The position numbers were made by a program, and so were the translations under genes. The notes under the pieces are model-generated. The model did not search any database and had not been told where the DNA came from. It was given only the letters and a program-made list of their open reading frames with translations. A DNA stretch of 64,000 nucleotides from Hydrogenovibrio sp. 3SP14C1 (GTDB lineage: Bacteria > Pseudomonadota > Gammaproteobacteria > Thiomicrospirales > Thiomicrospiraceae): positions 62,001 to 126,000 of the forward strand of contig NZ_JARTLM010000006.1 of the NCBI RefSeq assembly GCF_029625905.1, in the 5' to 3' direction. Numbering within the stretch: the stretch's first letter is position 1; each line of letters begins with the position of its first letter. This document shows, piece by piece, positions 8,455 to 17,926 of the stretch.

Positions 8455-9660
8455 TTATTTTTTCTTTTTCTTGGCGGTCTTTTTCTTCTTTTTCTTAGGC
8501 TTTTTCAAGGCATCTTTTAATTTAAAGTTAGCCTCAAGTCCTTTGATCTTGCCGACTGGAAGGGATTGTTGTAGATGGTATTCAATGCGTTGCAAGTTTG
8601 GTAAGTCATGACGTTCCACCAAATTGATGGCAATACCGACTTGTTGCGCTCGCCCGGTACGACCGATACGGTGAATGTAGATGTCTCCACGATAAGGCAC
8701 GTCATAATTGATGACATGGGTGACGTTTAAGATATCCAAGCCGCGAGCAGCCACGTCCGTAGCAACCAATACTTTGATTTTTCCTTGTTTGAATTTTTGG
8801 GTTTTTTCCAGGCGTTTGGCTTGGATAAAATCACCATGCAACACTGTGCTGGATATATGTTCATTTTGCAGCCAGTCTGCCAGTTCTATGGCGCGTTCTT
8901 TTTTATTGCAGAACACAATAGCGCTTTGACAAGTGTCGTCTTCCAATATCGCTTTTAGCAAGGCTTGTTTATGTGGCTTATCATTTGCCAGGTAAACCAA
9001 TTGCTGAATCTGGTCGGACTTTTCATTTGGCGCGTTGACTTGGATGATTTCTGGGGAATCCAAGACTTCATTGGCAAATTTTGTAATGCCCGAGCCGGCG
9101 AGCGTTGCCGAAAAGCAAGCTGCTTGAAAATCACCCGGAATGGCTTCAATCAATGCTAAAACATCCGGACCTTGACCCATATCCAGCATTCGATCTGCTT
9201 CATCAATAATCAATAACTCTATGTCTGATAGATCAATGAATTCCTTACTCATAATGTTTAAAAGACGTCCCGGCGTTGCGACCAGGATGTCGATTTTGGA
9301 CTGCAGTATTTCCAGTTGTTTGTCTGAGGCAAACCCACCGGTGACAACATTCGATTCAAAAGAGCAGTACTGACTTAATTGCTTAACCACTTTATGGATT
9401 TGAAACGCCAGTTCGCGTGTTGGCGCTAAAATCAATACTCTAGGCTGACGGCTTGGTCGAGGGTCATCCAGTAAAAACTGTAATGCAGGTAACACAAAAG
9501 CGGCTGTTTTTCCCGTTCCCGTTGCGGCTCCGGCAAGCACATCTTTACTCAACAGCATTTCGGGAATTGCCTTCGCCTGAATAGGCGTTGGTTTGTGATA
9601 GTGCTGTTCCTCAATCGCCGTTAGCAGTTTGGGATCAAGATCTAGTTCTTCGAAAGTCAT
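8455..9660 (-). CDS. DEAD-box RNA helicase, SrmB-like
   Basis: 401 residues with the full set of DEAD-box motifs: PTPIQAKAIP (Q motif), ATGTGKT (I), PTRELA (Ia), TPGR (Ib), IDEADRMLDMG (II, DEAD), SAT (III), VATDVAARGLD (V) and HRIGRTGR (VI). After the core there is a short Lys-rich tail (about 15 lysines in the last 22 residues) instead of a folded extension, as in SrmB/RhlE relatives that assist ribosome assembly. The spelling DEADRMLDMG is close to SrmB. It is a single-gene unit. Confidence 0.92.
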   Translation of the reverse strand: MTFEELDLDPKLLTAIEEQHYHKPTPIQAKAIPEMLLSKDVLAGAATGTGKTAAFVLPALQFLLDDPRPSRQPRVLILAPTRELAFQIHKVVKQLSQYCSFESNVVTGGFASDKQLEILQSKIDILVATPGRLLNIMSKEFIDLSDIELLIIDEADRMLDMGQGPDVLALIEAIPGDFQAACFSATLAGSGITKFANEVLDSPEIIQVNAPNEKSDQIQQLVYLANDKPHKQALLKAILEDDTCQSAIVFCNKKERAIELADWLQNEHISSTVLHGDFIQAKRLEKTQKFKQGKIKVLVATDVAARGLDILNVTHVINYDVPYRGDIYIHRIGRTGRAQQVGIAINLVERHDLPNLQRIEYHLQQSLPVGKIKGLEANFKLKDALKKPKKKKKKTAKKKKK

Positions 9661-9745
9661 GGCAGCTCTTTGGTTATCAGTTTCAGCTTTTAACGTGTTA
9701 AAAGCATCAATCGTACAGAAAAAATAAGGATTGATTCACTCGGAA

Positions 9746-11119
9746 TTAATCAGAAACGATATTATAACAAGGCTCATAGTTTTCCGTTCCTAATTTCATT
9801 CGGCGTTGTTGAATGAATTGTTGTAGAAGCTTGTCCATGCGGTGCATAATTTCCGGATCGCCTTTAATTTTAAAGGGGCCATGCTTTTTAATTTGCGCAA
9901 CACCTTCGGTTTTAACATTCCCTGCAACGATTGCTGAAAAAACACAGCGTAGATGACTGGCCAGTTCATGGATGGGCTGTTTTTTATGCAGTTGTAATTG
10001 CGCAACGGTTTCATGTGTTGGGTTGAACGGCTGCTGTAATTCGAGTGGAATATGTAAATTCCAATTGAAGTAATAGGCATCGCTGGTCGCTTTTCGGTGA
10101 TCTTTAACATCTTGAATACCACGTTGAATAAAATCAGCCGCCTTTTGAGGATGGCCAATTAAGAGCGTCAGTTTGTTAGTGGCTTCAGGACCTAAGGTAT
10201 AGTCAATAAACTCCATTACCGCATCAAAATAGGCTTTTCCTGATCTAGGCGCCGTCAGCACTACGGGTAAAGGTACGTCTTTATTTTTAGGATGCATTAA
10301 GACGCTCAGTAAATAGAGAATTTCTTCCATTGTGCCCGCTCCGCCAGGGAAGATAATAATACCGTGCCCTAATCGCATGAAGGCTTCCAGGCGTTTTTCA
10401 ATGTCTGGCATAATGGTGAGCTCATTGACGATGGCATTAGGCGCTTCTGCGGCGATAATCCCGGGCTCGGTCAATCCAATAAAACGTCCTTTGGTATAAC
10501 GTTGTTTACCATGCCCTAACACAGCGCCTTTCATGGGGCCTTTCATCGCGCCAGGACCACAGCCCGTACAAATATCGAGTTTGCGAAGTCCGAGCTGATA
10601 ACCGGTTTGTTTAGTGTATTTATATTCTTCCAGGGTAATAGAGTGGCCACCCCAACAAGTGACAATGTTCGGAACACAGTCGGGTTTCATGAGTGCGGCA
10701 TTTCTAGCAATATGAAATATAGCATTCGTGATGCCGAATGAAGTGTTGAGGTCAAACTCGCCACTGTCCATAATTTCGTTTCGAGCGTAGATCAAATCTC
10801 GAATGACGGCGGTCAGATGCTCTTGTAACCCTTCAATCATTGCGCCATTCACGAAAGCATTATCAGGTGCATTCTCAATTTCCATCTGTAATCCGCGGCC
10901 TTTGATATATACCCGGATCTGAAAGTCTGGGTGTGCTTCTAACAAGGCCAGACCGTTATCATCTTTGGTGCCGGTATTCAGTACAGCCAAACTACATTGT
11001 CTGAAAACATCGTTCAGCCCCTGATCAGTTTGGTCGCAAAGTTGTTGTGCTTCTTTATAAGAAAGGATTTGCAGGGCACCTGCGGGGCGAATTAAAGCTT
11101 TTTTGATAAGATTATTCAT
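9746..11119 (-). CDS. ppnN: Nucleotide 5'-monophosphate nucleosidase PpnN (YgdH), LOG family
   Basis: 457 residues, the usual PpnN length. The central Rossmann-like LOG domain carries TGCGPGAMKGPMKGA and the signature FPGGAGTMEEILYLL, flanked by PpnN-specific N- and C-terminal domains (start KKALIRPAGALQILSYKEA). The family hydrolyses the N-glycosidic bond of (d)NMPs, releasing the base, and in E. coli it is activated by (p)ppGpp. It lies head to head with the AI-2E-family transporter gene across about 40 bp, so their promoters must overlap. Confidence 0.93.
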   Translation of the reverse strand: MNNLIKKALIRPAGALQILSYKEAQQLCDQTDQGLNDVFRQCSLAVLNTGTKDDNGLALLEAHPDFQIRVYIKGRGLQMEIENAPDNAFVNGAMIEGLQEHLTAVIRDLIYARNEIMDSGEFDLNTSFGITNAIFHIARNAALMKPDCVPNIVTCWGGHSITLEEYKYTKQTGYQLGLRKLDICTGCGPGAMKGPMKGAVLGHGKQRYTKGRFIGLTEPGIIAAEAPNAIVNELTIMPDIEKRLEAFMRLGHGIIIFPGGAGTMEEILYLLSVLMHPKNKDVPLPVVLTAPRSGKAYFDAVMEFIDYTLGPEATNKLTLLIGHPQKAADFIQRGIQDVKDHRKATSDAYYFNWNLHIPLELQQPFNPTHETVAQLQLHKKQPIHELASHLRCVFSAIVAGNVKTEGVAQIKKHGPFKIKGDPEIMHRMDKLLQQFIQQRRMKLGTENYEPCYNIVSD

Positions 11120-11159
11120 GATAGATTAGTGTTACTAAATTTCTGTCAAGGTTGATATT

Positions 11160-12263
11160 ATGCGCTCAAATGCCCCTTATGAAGAAGGTTTTTTAATTAT
11201 TTTACTCTTGACCGCGGTTGTCGGGTTATTGTGGTTGTTTTCGCCTTTTTTAGAGGCTTTGCTGTTTGCGATGATTTTAGCCACCGCAACCTATTCCCTG
11301 TATTTAAAAGTATTACCCAAAGTAAAGCAATCACCAAATTATGCGTCGGCCATTATGAGTGTGCTTGTTTTTGTAACTGTTATTGCACCCGTGACTTATT
11401 TATTGTTGGAGGTTGGTTTGCAGGTGGGGCATATTGTCAGCCAAGCGCAACAATGGTTGTCACAGCAGACGCCTGAAACCTTATCTGAGCTGAATCAAAA
11501 CCTAGTGAAAGTGATTCCTTTTCCGGAAAGCACCCAAATGGAACTGATTCGTCAAGTTAAGGAAAACTCTGACAAATTGATTACCTTTGCACAAGATACG
11601 ATTATGTTTTTGGTAAAAGGGATTTTTGGCAGTACAACGTCCTTTCTGACGTTTATCTTTTTAGCAGTATTTGCCTTGTTTTTCTTTTACCGTGATGGTC
11701 ATCGCATTTCGCATCACTTAAAAATCCTGTCACCATTAGAAAATTATTACGACACGATGATCATGACACGTTTTTCAAATTTATCGACCATTTTGTTGTT
11801 GTCAGTACTGGGCGTGGCGTTGATGCAAGGGGCGGTGTTTGCTGTGGTGGCTTGGTTTTTAGGTATGCCTGGCTTGTTTATCGGGATGGCAATTGCCATT
11901 ACCTCGTTTATTCCAATTGTCGGAGCGGCATTAATCTGGATTCCTTTTGCATTGGTGATGGCGGCTCAGGGAGATTATACGGCCGCTGGTATTGTGGTGT
12001 TCTTTGGTGCCGTTGTGAATGGATTCTTTATTGATAATGTCGTGCGTCCAGTTTTGATTCAAAAAATTTCTGCTTCCTTAGGCGGGGCATCAGAATCTTT
12101 AGCGGTAGCCAATCACACTTTAATTACCGTGCTTTCAACTTTTGCCGGACTGATTCATTTTGGGATGATAGGGTTGTTTTTCGGGCCGGTCATCGCGGCA
12201 ATGGCCATTACTATTTTTGATGTTTATGCCCATAAAAACTCTGATCTTTTGGATAGAACCTAA
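11160..12263 (+). CDS. AI-2E family transporter (PerM/YdiK-like)
   Basis: 367 residues with about seven to eight hydrophobic segments. Two N-terminal helices are followed by a soluble region at about residues 85-145 and then a cluster of membrane helices containing the conserved GMPGLFIGMAIAITSFIPIVGAALIWIP and DNVVRPVLIQ segments of the AI-2E transporter family. The substrate cannot be read from sequence. It is followed by an intrinsic terminator at 12304-12324. Confidence 0.9.
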   Translation: MRSNAPYEEGFLIILLLTAVVGLLWLFSPFLEALLFAMILATATYSLYLKVLPKVKQSPNYASAIMSVLVFVTVIAPVTYLLLEVGLQVGHIVSQAQQWLSQQTPETLSELNQNLVKVIPFPESTQMELIRQVKENSDKLITFAQDTIMFLVKGIFGSTTSFLTFIFLAVFALFFFYRDGHRISHHLKILSPLENYYDTMIMTRFSNLSTILLLSVLGVALMQGAVFAVVAWFLGMPGLFIGMAIAITSFIPIVGAALIWIPFALVMAAQGDYTAAGIVVFFGAVVNGFFIDNVVRPVLIQKISASLGGASESLAVANHTLITVLSTFAGLIHFGMIGLFFGPVIAAMAITIFDVYAHKNSDLLDRT

Positions 12264-12303
12264 TTTATTAGAACGAGCGTATTGAATTATTTTGGCGGCG
12301 ATT

Positions 12304-12324
12304 AAAAACCTCAATGAGGTTTTT
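12304..12324 (+). terminator. Intrinsic terminator after AI-2E transporter gene
   Basis: AAAAACCTC / GAGGTTTTT arms around AAT, ending in a run of T, 40 bp after the stop codon. Confidence 0.75.
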
Positions 12325-12407
12325 GGAGTGTAGATGTTATTATCTCTTTACGTATTATTTCCTGTTGCAACAGGTAAAAAATGATTGAACGTAATCTAGG
12401 AGGAATA

Positions 12408-13511
12408 ATGAGAAGCGCTTATAAACTAAGTTTTATTGCTTTAATCGCCGGACTGGGTGTTTTGCCTAACGCGAATGCGGAATCCAACCAAGATCCTTAT
12501 GTCGCCGGATTTGAAGCATGGGCTAAAGAGGTCGGCGGCGGAGGGAGTAATATCCAATCTCAGGCTGCAAAAACTTATGTCAATGATGTAAAAGCGACAG
12601 AGAAAAAGGCCGGTTATATTGGGAAAAAGTTGCCTTTACCGCAAGCGGTGAAAGTGACGGATGGGGTGTATACCATTGTCGGTAGTCAGATTTGGCATAA
12701 TCCGTCCAACTTCGGATTGAATAACAACATTTCATTTGTGATCTTCAAAGATGGCGTGTTTGTCTTTAATGCGGGCGCCAACCCAGCCATCGCGTACAGC
12801 GTGCACCAGCAAATCAAAAAAATCACTGACAAACCCGTTAAATGGCTGGTGGTTGAAAACAACCAAGGGCACGCTTATTTAGGCGCGAGTTACTGGGTGG
12901 ATGTCGGTGTTAAAAATCTGTATTCCAGTGAGTTGGCGAATATGCAATTCGATCAGGCGTTTGATGCCATCAAACAGGAATGGTCGATGCGAGTCGGCAA
13001 GGCAATTACCGATTCAGCGCGTAATGTTTCGGACAAGTTCACGACCTTTAACAATAAAATGGAAGTGGATGTCGGTGGTGGTGAAAAATTCATTTTGATG
13101 GATTTTGGCCCTGGGCACACCCCAGCCTCCACCAGTGTTTACATTCCATCAAGAAAAGTCTTTTTCTCTGGCGATTTAGCGTTTAATGAACGGATGCCGG
13201 TGATGTTCCCTTACACCAACAGCTTTGATTGGATGAACTCGTTTGAAAACATGATGAAAGTCATTCCAAAAGATGTGTTTGTGATTCCAGGGCACGGAAC
13301 GCCGACCAATATGGCAACGGTAAAAAAACAAACCTATGACTATTTCCGTTACTTACAGAAAGAAGTACAAAAAGTCGTCGATGAAGGTGGGCATCAGGAA
13401 GAAGCAGAAAACGTCGATCAGTCGATGTATAAAGATCGTCCGGTGTTTGACCAAGCCGCGAAAAACAATGCCAGAAGAATCTACAATGAAATTACCGGGG
13501 GTGATTTTTAA
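12408..13511 (+). CDS. Exported MBL-fold protein with a degenerate metal motif
   Basis: 367 residues from the ATG at 12408, which has a strong AGGAGG ribosome site; an upstream in-frame ATG at 12381 has none. There is an N-terminal signal peptide (FIALIAGLGVLPNANA). The metallo-beta-lactamase fold is recognisable from GLNNNISFVIF, DFGPGHTPAST, VFFSGDLAF and VIPGHGTPT. However, the HxHxDH motif that binds both zinc ions reads ENNQGH (residues 150-155), leaving only the last His. The later His (GPGHT), Asp (SGD) and C-terminal His (PGHG) remain. It is paralogous to the protein at 22054. It may bind a single metal or be non-catalytic (inference). Confidence 0.8.
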   Translation: MRSAYKLSFIALIAGLGVLPNANAESNQDPYVAGFEAWAKEVGGGGSNIQSQAAKTYVNDVKATEKKAGYIGKKLPLPQAVKVTDGVYTIVGSQIWHNPSNFGLNNNISFVIFKDGVFVFNAGANPAIAYSVHQQIKKITDKPVKWLVVENNQGHAYLGASYWVDVGVKNLYSSELANMQFDQAFDAIKQEWSMRVGKAITDSARNVSDKFTTFNNKMEVDVGGGEKFILMDFGPGHTPASTSVYIPSRKVFFSGDLAFNERMPVMFPYTNSFDWMNSFENMMKVIPKDVFVIPGHGTPTNMATVKKQTYDYFRYLQKEVQKVVDEGGHQEEAENVDQSMYKDRPVFDQAAKNNARRIYNEITGGDF

Positions 13512-13545
13512 TGGATTGCACCATAAAGAAGATACGGTAAATATT

Positions 13546-13571
13546 AAAAAAGGGCTTTTCAGCCCTTTTTT
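13546..13571. terminator. Bidirectional intrinsic terminator between MBL gene and cnoX
   Basis: AAAAAAGGGCT / AGCCCTTTTTT hairpin with a tight loop between two convergent genes. An A-run on one side and a T-run on the other allow use on both strands. Confidence 0.85.
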
Positions 13572-13599
13572 ATTGTCTGCTCGGCATGATTAAATTTAA

Positions 13600-13609
13600 C
13601 CAGGCCTGG
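13600..13609. repeat. CCAGGCCTGG palindrome, copy 2
   Basis: Exact copy in the gap between two convergent genes, flanked by taaatttaa on the left and ctaattct on the right. It adjoins but does not form the terminator at 13546-13571. Confidence 0.9.
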
Positions 13610-13624
13610 CTAATTCTAAGTCGG

Positions 13625-14497
13625 TTACGCGACTAGATTTCCTAGAATTCGACGGAATTCATTCGCTTGTTCCGGGTCGTTCGGTGCCAGCATTTGAATC
13701 ACACTGACCGTCATTTCTTGCGCTGCACCGTCTTTATAATCCGGTTGCGCTTCCAGAATGGTGAATAGCTGATCCATTGCTTCCATATACTGATGGTCAG
13801 CGATATAACAAATCGATAAATCAAACCGCGCATCAAAATCACTTGGGTTGGCTTCCAGTTGACCTATTAGCGTTTCTTTTCCAGCAGTCTTATTCGCCAG
13901 CCCTTTAAAGGTGATTTGGCCAACCAAAGCACGACCCGTTTCACTGTCTCTTTCCTTTTCAGGGAGCCTGTTGAACAGTTCGGTAGCTTGTTTCAGGAGC
14001 CCTACGTCCAGCATGACTTGAATCATATCCATCGCAATCATGACATTACCCGGGTCTTTTTGAATGGCTTCTGTCAGCAGCTGAATTGCTGTTTCTGTGT
14101 CCCCTTCAATATGTTTTTGACGGGCTTGCTCTCGCATATCATCCGACTCACGGAAAATACCAAAGTTTTTTAACAGCACACGTAGTTCATCTAAATCCAT
14201 TAACCCCACTTCGTGGTGAACAATTTCGCCATCTTTAAAAACTTTTAACGATGGCACATTGACGATGTCATACATTTCGCGTAAATCCACTTCCATGTCT
14301 GTGTCAACGCGCCCGAAAACGAATTGTCCTGCAAACATTTCGGCTAAATCCGAAAGCGTGTTTTCCATTTGAATACATGTGCCGATGGAAGGGTTCATGA
14401 ATAAAACAAATACGGGAAGTTTGTAAGAGTTGGTCAAAACAATATTGTTGAAATTGTTTTTCGAGACTTCAAAGTTGTAGATTTCTGGTTGGCTCAT
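13625..14497 (-). CDS. cnoX: Thioredoxin-domain co-chaperone CnoX (YbbN)
   Basis: 290 residues. An N-terminal thioredoxin fold (about 1-110; FVLFMNPSIGTCIQM, VDTDME, VPSLKVFKDGE) is followed by TPR-like repeats (about 115-290), the CnoX/YbbN arrangement. The thioredoxin CGPC site reads IGTC, so only the resolving Cys remains. E. coli CnoX also lacks a CxxC and works as a chaperedoxin that protects substrates from oxidation and hands them to GroEL/DnaK. It is monocistronic. Confidence 0.88.
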   Translation of the reverse strand: MSQPEIYNFEVSKNNFNNIVLTNSYKLPVFVLFMNPSIGTCIQMENTLSDLAEMFAGQFVFGRVDTDMEVDLREMYDIVNVPSLKVFKDGEIVHHEVGLMDLDELRVLLKNFGIFRESDDMREQARQKHIEGDTETAIQLLTEAIQKDPGNVMIAMDMIQVMLDVGLLKQATELFNRLPEKERDSETGRALVGQITFKGLANKTAGKETLIGQLEANPSDFDARFDLSICYIADHQYMEAMDQLFTILEAQPDYKDGAAQEMTVSVIQMLAPNDPEQANEFRRILGNLVA

Positions 14498-14593
14498 AAT
14501 GGAATTCTTGCATTAAGGGTTCAAGTTGGTTTAAGGTAATAGCTTGTTATTATAGCAATTTCAGAACGTTCTGCCGTTCTGGTTTGGTTGTGC

Positions 14594-14620
14594 GAAAAAA
14601 AACCGCCAGGCCTGGCGGTT
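14594..14620 (-). terminator. leuA terminator built on CCAGGCCTGG (copy 3)
   Basis: AACCGCCAGG / CCTGGCGGTT is a perfect 20-bp palindrome (14601-14620) with the CCAGGCCTGG core at 14606-14615. It is followed in the leuA direction by a run of U (A-run 14595-14602 on the plus strand). Confidence 0.85.
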
Positions 14621-14626
14621 TTACAA

Positions 14627-16249
14627 TTAATGAATGGTGGACAACAAAGCCTGAATCATCGCGGATACGGTGTCTTCTGCCATGGCGATGCCGATGCGCT
14701 TGCTGTCTTTGTGTTGCACATACACATACGCAATCGCTTTCGACTCTTTGCCTTCATGTAATGCATGTTCGCTGTAATCCAAAACATCCACTTGCTGTCC
14801 GGTGCGTCGTTGCCAGGCATCACACAATGCGCTTAAGGTACCATTGCCTTGGCCTTGCCAAGTTTCGCCGTTCACTTCCACACTTAAATGCTCTTTGCCT
14901 TCCTTGCGGGACAATTGGTAATTGTTCAATTCCGCTAAAGATTTGTCCAAACGATAATGTTGGATAAACGCATCATACAGCATTTGATGACTGACAATCC
15001 CGCCGGCTTGTTCAGCAATGGTTTGAGCGACTGGGGCAAAATCTTGCTGCACCCATTTCGGTAAGTTCAAATCATATTCCTGCGTCAGTACGAACGCCGC
15101 ACCGGCTTTGCCGGACTGACTGTTGACGCGAATAATGGCCTCATAGCTTCGATTCAAATCTTTGGGATCAATCGGTAAATAGGCCACATTCCACGGTTCA
15201 TCGTCTTTCTGGCGCATCAGGCATTTGCGAATCGCATCCTGATGGCTGCCGGAATAAGCGGTGTAAACCGCTTCGCCCACCCATGGATGACGAACATGGG
15301 TATCAATTTTGGTGACTTCTTCAATCACCGGCACCCAGCTGTCCGGGTTGGACAGATTAAGTTCCGGGTCAATGCCTTCACTGTAAAGATTCATCGCCAG
15401 CGTGACGATGTCCATGTTCCCGGTGCGCTCACCATTGCCTAACAGCGTGCCTTCAATTCGGTCCGCGCCCGCCAGTAACGACAGTTCCGCCGCCGCCACG
15501 GCGCAACCGCGATCGTTATGGGTGTGGATAGAAATAATCGCCGATTCACGGTTTTTCAAATGAGTGATGAAATATTCCACCTGGTCGGCAAAACGATTCG
15601 GAGAGGTACTTTCCACCGTGGCCGGCAAATTTAAAATGCAGCGGTTGTCTGGTGTCGGTTGCCACACATCCATCACTGCCTGACACACTTCCACCGCATA
15701 ATCGGTCTCGGTTTGAGAAAAGCTTTCCGGAGAATACTGGAATACCCAGTCGGAATCCGGATGTTCTTTGGCATAACTTTGCACCCATTTTGCGCCTTGA
15801 ACCGCCATGGCTTTGATATCGGCTTTCGATTTACAGAAAACCTTTTCACGTTGTACGGTAGAGGTGGTGTTATACACATGCACCACCGCTTGCTTCACGC
15901 CTTGCAACGCTTCATAAGTACGCTTAATCAAATGTTCTCTGGCTTGCACCAGCACCTGCACCGACACATCGTCCGGAATGCGGTTTTCTTCAATTAAGCG
16001 GCGCGCAAAATCAAACTCCAACTGACTGGCGGCCGGGAAACCGATTTCGATGGTTTTAAAACCAATCGCCACCAGTTGATCCCAAAGCTTAAGCTTTTGC
16101 TCCACCGTCATTGGGTTGGCTAACGCCTGATTGCCGTCTCGTAGATCGACACTTGCCCAAATCGGTGCCTGGGTAAGGCGTTGGTTCGGCCACTGGCGAT
16201 TGGGTAAATCGGGCGTGATCGTTGGGCGATATTTTTCAGGCGTCATCAT
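14627..16249 (-). CDS. leuA: 2-isopropylmalate synthase (LeuA type 2)
   Basis: Condenses acetyl-CoA with 2-oxoisovalerate, the first committed step of leucine synthesis. I chose the ATG at 16249 ([20 protein letters not shown]), which matches the family's beginning and gives 540 residues. An in-frame TTG at 16342 would add 31 residues with no clear ribosome site. Motifs: [11 protein letters not shown] (catalytic Asp/Arg, metal), [24 protein letters not shown] (metal-binding HxH), [10 protein letters not shown] and the C-terminal regulatory LeuA dimer domain. It is divergent from an Lrp-family gene, with a 13-bp inverted repeat between them. Confidence 0.95.
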   Translation of the reverse strand: MMTPEKYRPTITPDLPNRQWPNQRLTQAPIWASVDLRDGNQALANPMTVEQKLKLWDQLVAIGFKTIEIGFPAASQLEFDFARRLIEENRIPDDVSVQVLVQAREHLIKRTYEALQGVKQAVVHVYNTTSTVQREKVFCKSKADIKAMAVQGAKWVQSYAKEHPDSDWVFQYSPESFSQTETDYAVEVCQAVMDVWQPTPDNRCILNLPATVESTSPNRFADQVEYFITHLKNRESAIISIHTHNDRGCAVAAAELSLLAGADRIEGTLLGNGERTGNMDIVTLAMNLYSEGIDPELNLSNPDSWVPVIEEVTKIDTHVRHPWVGEAVYTAYSGSHQDAIRKCLMRQKDDEPWNVAYLPIDPKDLNRSYEAIIRVNSQSGKAGAAFVLTQEYDLNLPKWVQQDFAPVAQTIAEQAGGIVSHQMLYDAFIQHYRLDKSLAELNNYQLSRKEGKEHLSVEVNGETWQGQGNGTLSALCDAWQRRTGQQVDVLDYSEHALHEGKESKAIAYVYVQHKDSKRIGIAMAEDTVSAMIQALLSTIH

Positions 16250-16353
16250 GTTCACAGTTTTTTTTCCTATGGATGTTCGGTTATTGATTGCATTTTCAGC
16301 GTTGCGAGCGAAGGTGCTCACCTCTGGAGAAAATTGTAACAATTTGAGGGGGC

Positions 16354-16403
16354 TATTTAATTGTGAAAAATTGGTTAATTTACGGTAATATCACAATTAA
16401 ATA
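16354..16403. promoter_or_regulatory. 13-bp perfect inverted repeat between leuA and lrp-like gene
   Basis: TATTTAATTGTGA (16354-16366) and TCACAATTAAATA (16391-16403) are exact reverse complements separated by 24 bp, in the 231-bp divergent promoter region. It is a likely binding site for the adjacent Lrp-type regulator or another leucine-responsive factor (inference). Confidence 0.6.
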
Positions 16404-16480
16404 TCAATATTGTAGTTAAAATAGAAATAAACTGCTTCTATATAAAGTTTTATTAAAATAATTGGATAAAAATAGCGATT

Positions 16481-16954
16481 ATGACAACCGAACATTTCGA
16501 TAAATACGACAAAGCGATTCTGCGCACCTTGCAAGATAATGGGCGCTTAAGCAATCAAGAACTCGCGGAAGTCATCGGCTTGTCGCCTTCAGCTTGCTTA
16601 AGGCGTTTCAAAGCGTTGGAAGAGGCGGGCGTGATTGTCGGCTACCGTGCTTTGTTGGATGCCAAATCGCTGGGGTTGGACTTAATGGCGCTGGTACACA
16701 TCTCGATGGACAAACACACCCAAGAGCGCTTTCGTGCTTTTGATGAAGCGGTGCAGGCGTTGCCGAATATTGTCGAATGTTTGCTGCTCACCGGGCAAAC
16801 CGCCGACTATCAATTGAAAGTGGTGGTAAAAGACTTGGAAGCCTATCAAGATTTATTGCTGAATCACATTACTCAAATCGAAGGCGTCAGTGGGGTTCAT
16901 ACCAGTTTTGTCTTACGCAAAGTGGTGGATAAAACGGCGTTGCCGATTGATTAA
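16481..16954 (+). CDS. Lrp/AsnC-family transcriptional regulator
   Basis: 157 residues with an N-terminal winged HTH (LQDNGRLSNQELAEVIGLSPSACLRRFKALEEAGVI) and a C-terminal RAM/ligand domain (residues about 65-150). It is close in length and motif spelling to Lrp itself. Divergence from leuA across a long inverted repeat suggests it controls leuA and itself (inference). Its 3' end overlaps the convergent AT-rich gene by four bases. Confidence 0.92.
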   Translation: MTTEHFDKYDKAILRTLQDNGRLSNQELAEVIGLSPSACLRRFKALEEAGVIVGYRALLDAKSLGLDLMALVHISMDKHTQERFRAFDEAVQALPNIVECLLLTGQTADYQLKVVVKDLEAYQDLLLNHITQIEGVSGVHTSFVLRKVVDKTALPID

Positions 16955-17688
16955 TTTTTTTGGCTTAGTATTTCAAAGTAGCCTTTCACTTCTTCTGAAC
17001 TAATTGTCGTAAAATTTGGTTTGATGGAAAATCGTCTTTTATGCTTAGTATTTCCAATATCAAGATATGATATATCTATTGTGATATAGGGAATGTTGCG
17101 AATATCTGCGAGTTTATTTTCTTGAGGCTTATGAGAATTTATAATTAAAGTCAAGAGAACTGAGATTAAGCTAGTATATGAAGAAGGTAAAAATATTTTT
17201 TCAGGTGTTTTGTCTATTGAACTAGGAACTACAAAATCTAAAATTTTAATCTGATGTCCATTCCATATGATAGATGTTGATGTTGTTTGATTTTCTGATT
17301 CTAAAATCAGACAACCATCTTTTAATTCAATTTTATATTTAAAAGAGCTATCTTGAACAAGCTGGTTAGCCATTAATACCATTTTTTTTATAGAGTAAGA
17401 CCATTTTATTTGAACTTCTTTAGCTGAACCTAAGCCAATATTTTGAAGAAGAATATAAATTATTTTTTGTGCAGCTTGCTCGTTATCTGTTTTAGGTTCT
17501 TTTAAATAGTCGCTTTTTAAAAACTTATCTTTATTTTCAAGTATGAAGCTTGATCCTATAAGAATTAATTCTGGTTTATACGAAGCTTTACTGTGCTTAG
17601 AAGAAAGGTAAACAGCAAAAAGTGCAGCAATAGCAGAAAAAAATGCAGCAACGCTTGTAGCTAAAGATATACCTTGATCAAGTGTCAT
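16951..17688 (-). CDS. Unrecognised membrane-anchored protein, AT-rich
   Basis: 245 residues, no family recognised. One N-terminal transmembrane segment (about 6-29, SLATSVAAFFSAIAALFAVYL) is followed by a soluble, probably beta-rich domain with no Cys or clear catalytic motif. Base composition is conspicuously more AT-rich than the neighbouring leuA, lrp and folE2, and Ile/Lys/Ser codons ending in A/T dominate, which suggests horizontal acquisition. It is inserted convergently against the lrp-like gene, overlapping its stop by four bases. Confidence 0.65.
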   Translation of the reverse strand: MTLDQGISLATSVAAFFSAIAALFAVYLSSKHSKASYKPELILIGSSFILENKDKFLKSDYLKEPKTDNEQAAQKIIYILLQNIGLGSAKEVQIKWSYSIKKMVLMANQLVQDSSFKYKIELKDGCLILESENQTTSTSIIWNGHQIKILDFVVPSSIDKTPEKIFLPSSYTSLISVLLTLIINSHKPQENKLADIRNIPYITIDISYLDIGNTKHKRRFSIKPNFTTISSEEVKGYFEILSQKN

Positions 17689-17880
17689 ATGAATCCTAAA
17701 TTGTTCTTTAGTATAAAGCCTGCTGGTTTTGAAACGAACCTTATTTAGTTAGCGTTAATTATTTTGTCTCGTTTAGGCAATAAAAACAAGAAACTTTCTA
17801 TGTCATTCGGTTTTTGTATAAATAGCTGGTGGCGTATTTGATGATTATCGCCATTAAGCGAAAGACTAAATTGTAGATAT

Positions 17881-17908
17881 AAAAAACGCCCAGGCCTGGG
17901 CGTTTTTT
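17881..17908. terminator. folE2 terminator built on CCAGGCCTGG (copy 4)
   Basis: Fully symmetrical AAAAAACGCC / GGCGTTTTTT-type hairpin around the core at 17890-17899 (arms 17881-17894 and 17895-17908). It is a strong intrinsic terminator for folE2 on the minus strand and would work in either direction. Confidence 0.9.
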
Positions 17909-17926
17909 GATTGAGAGTAGAATGAC

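Noticed and set aside
14584..14967. 127-residue plus-strand frame antisense to the end of leuA
   Set aside because: It is the shadow of leuA, with Cys/His/Arg-rich composition and no ribosome site.
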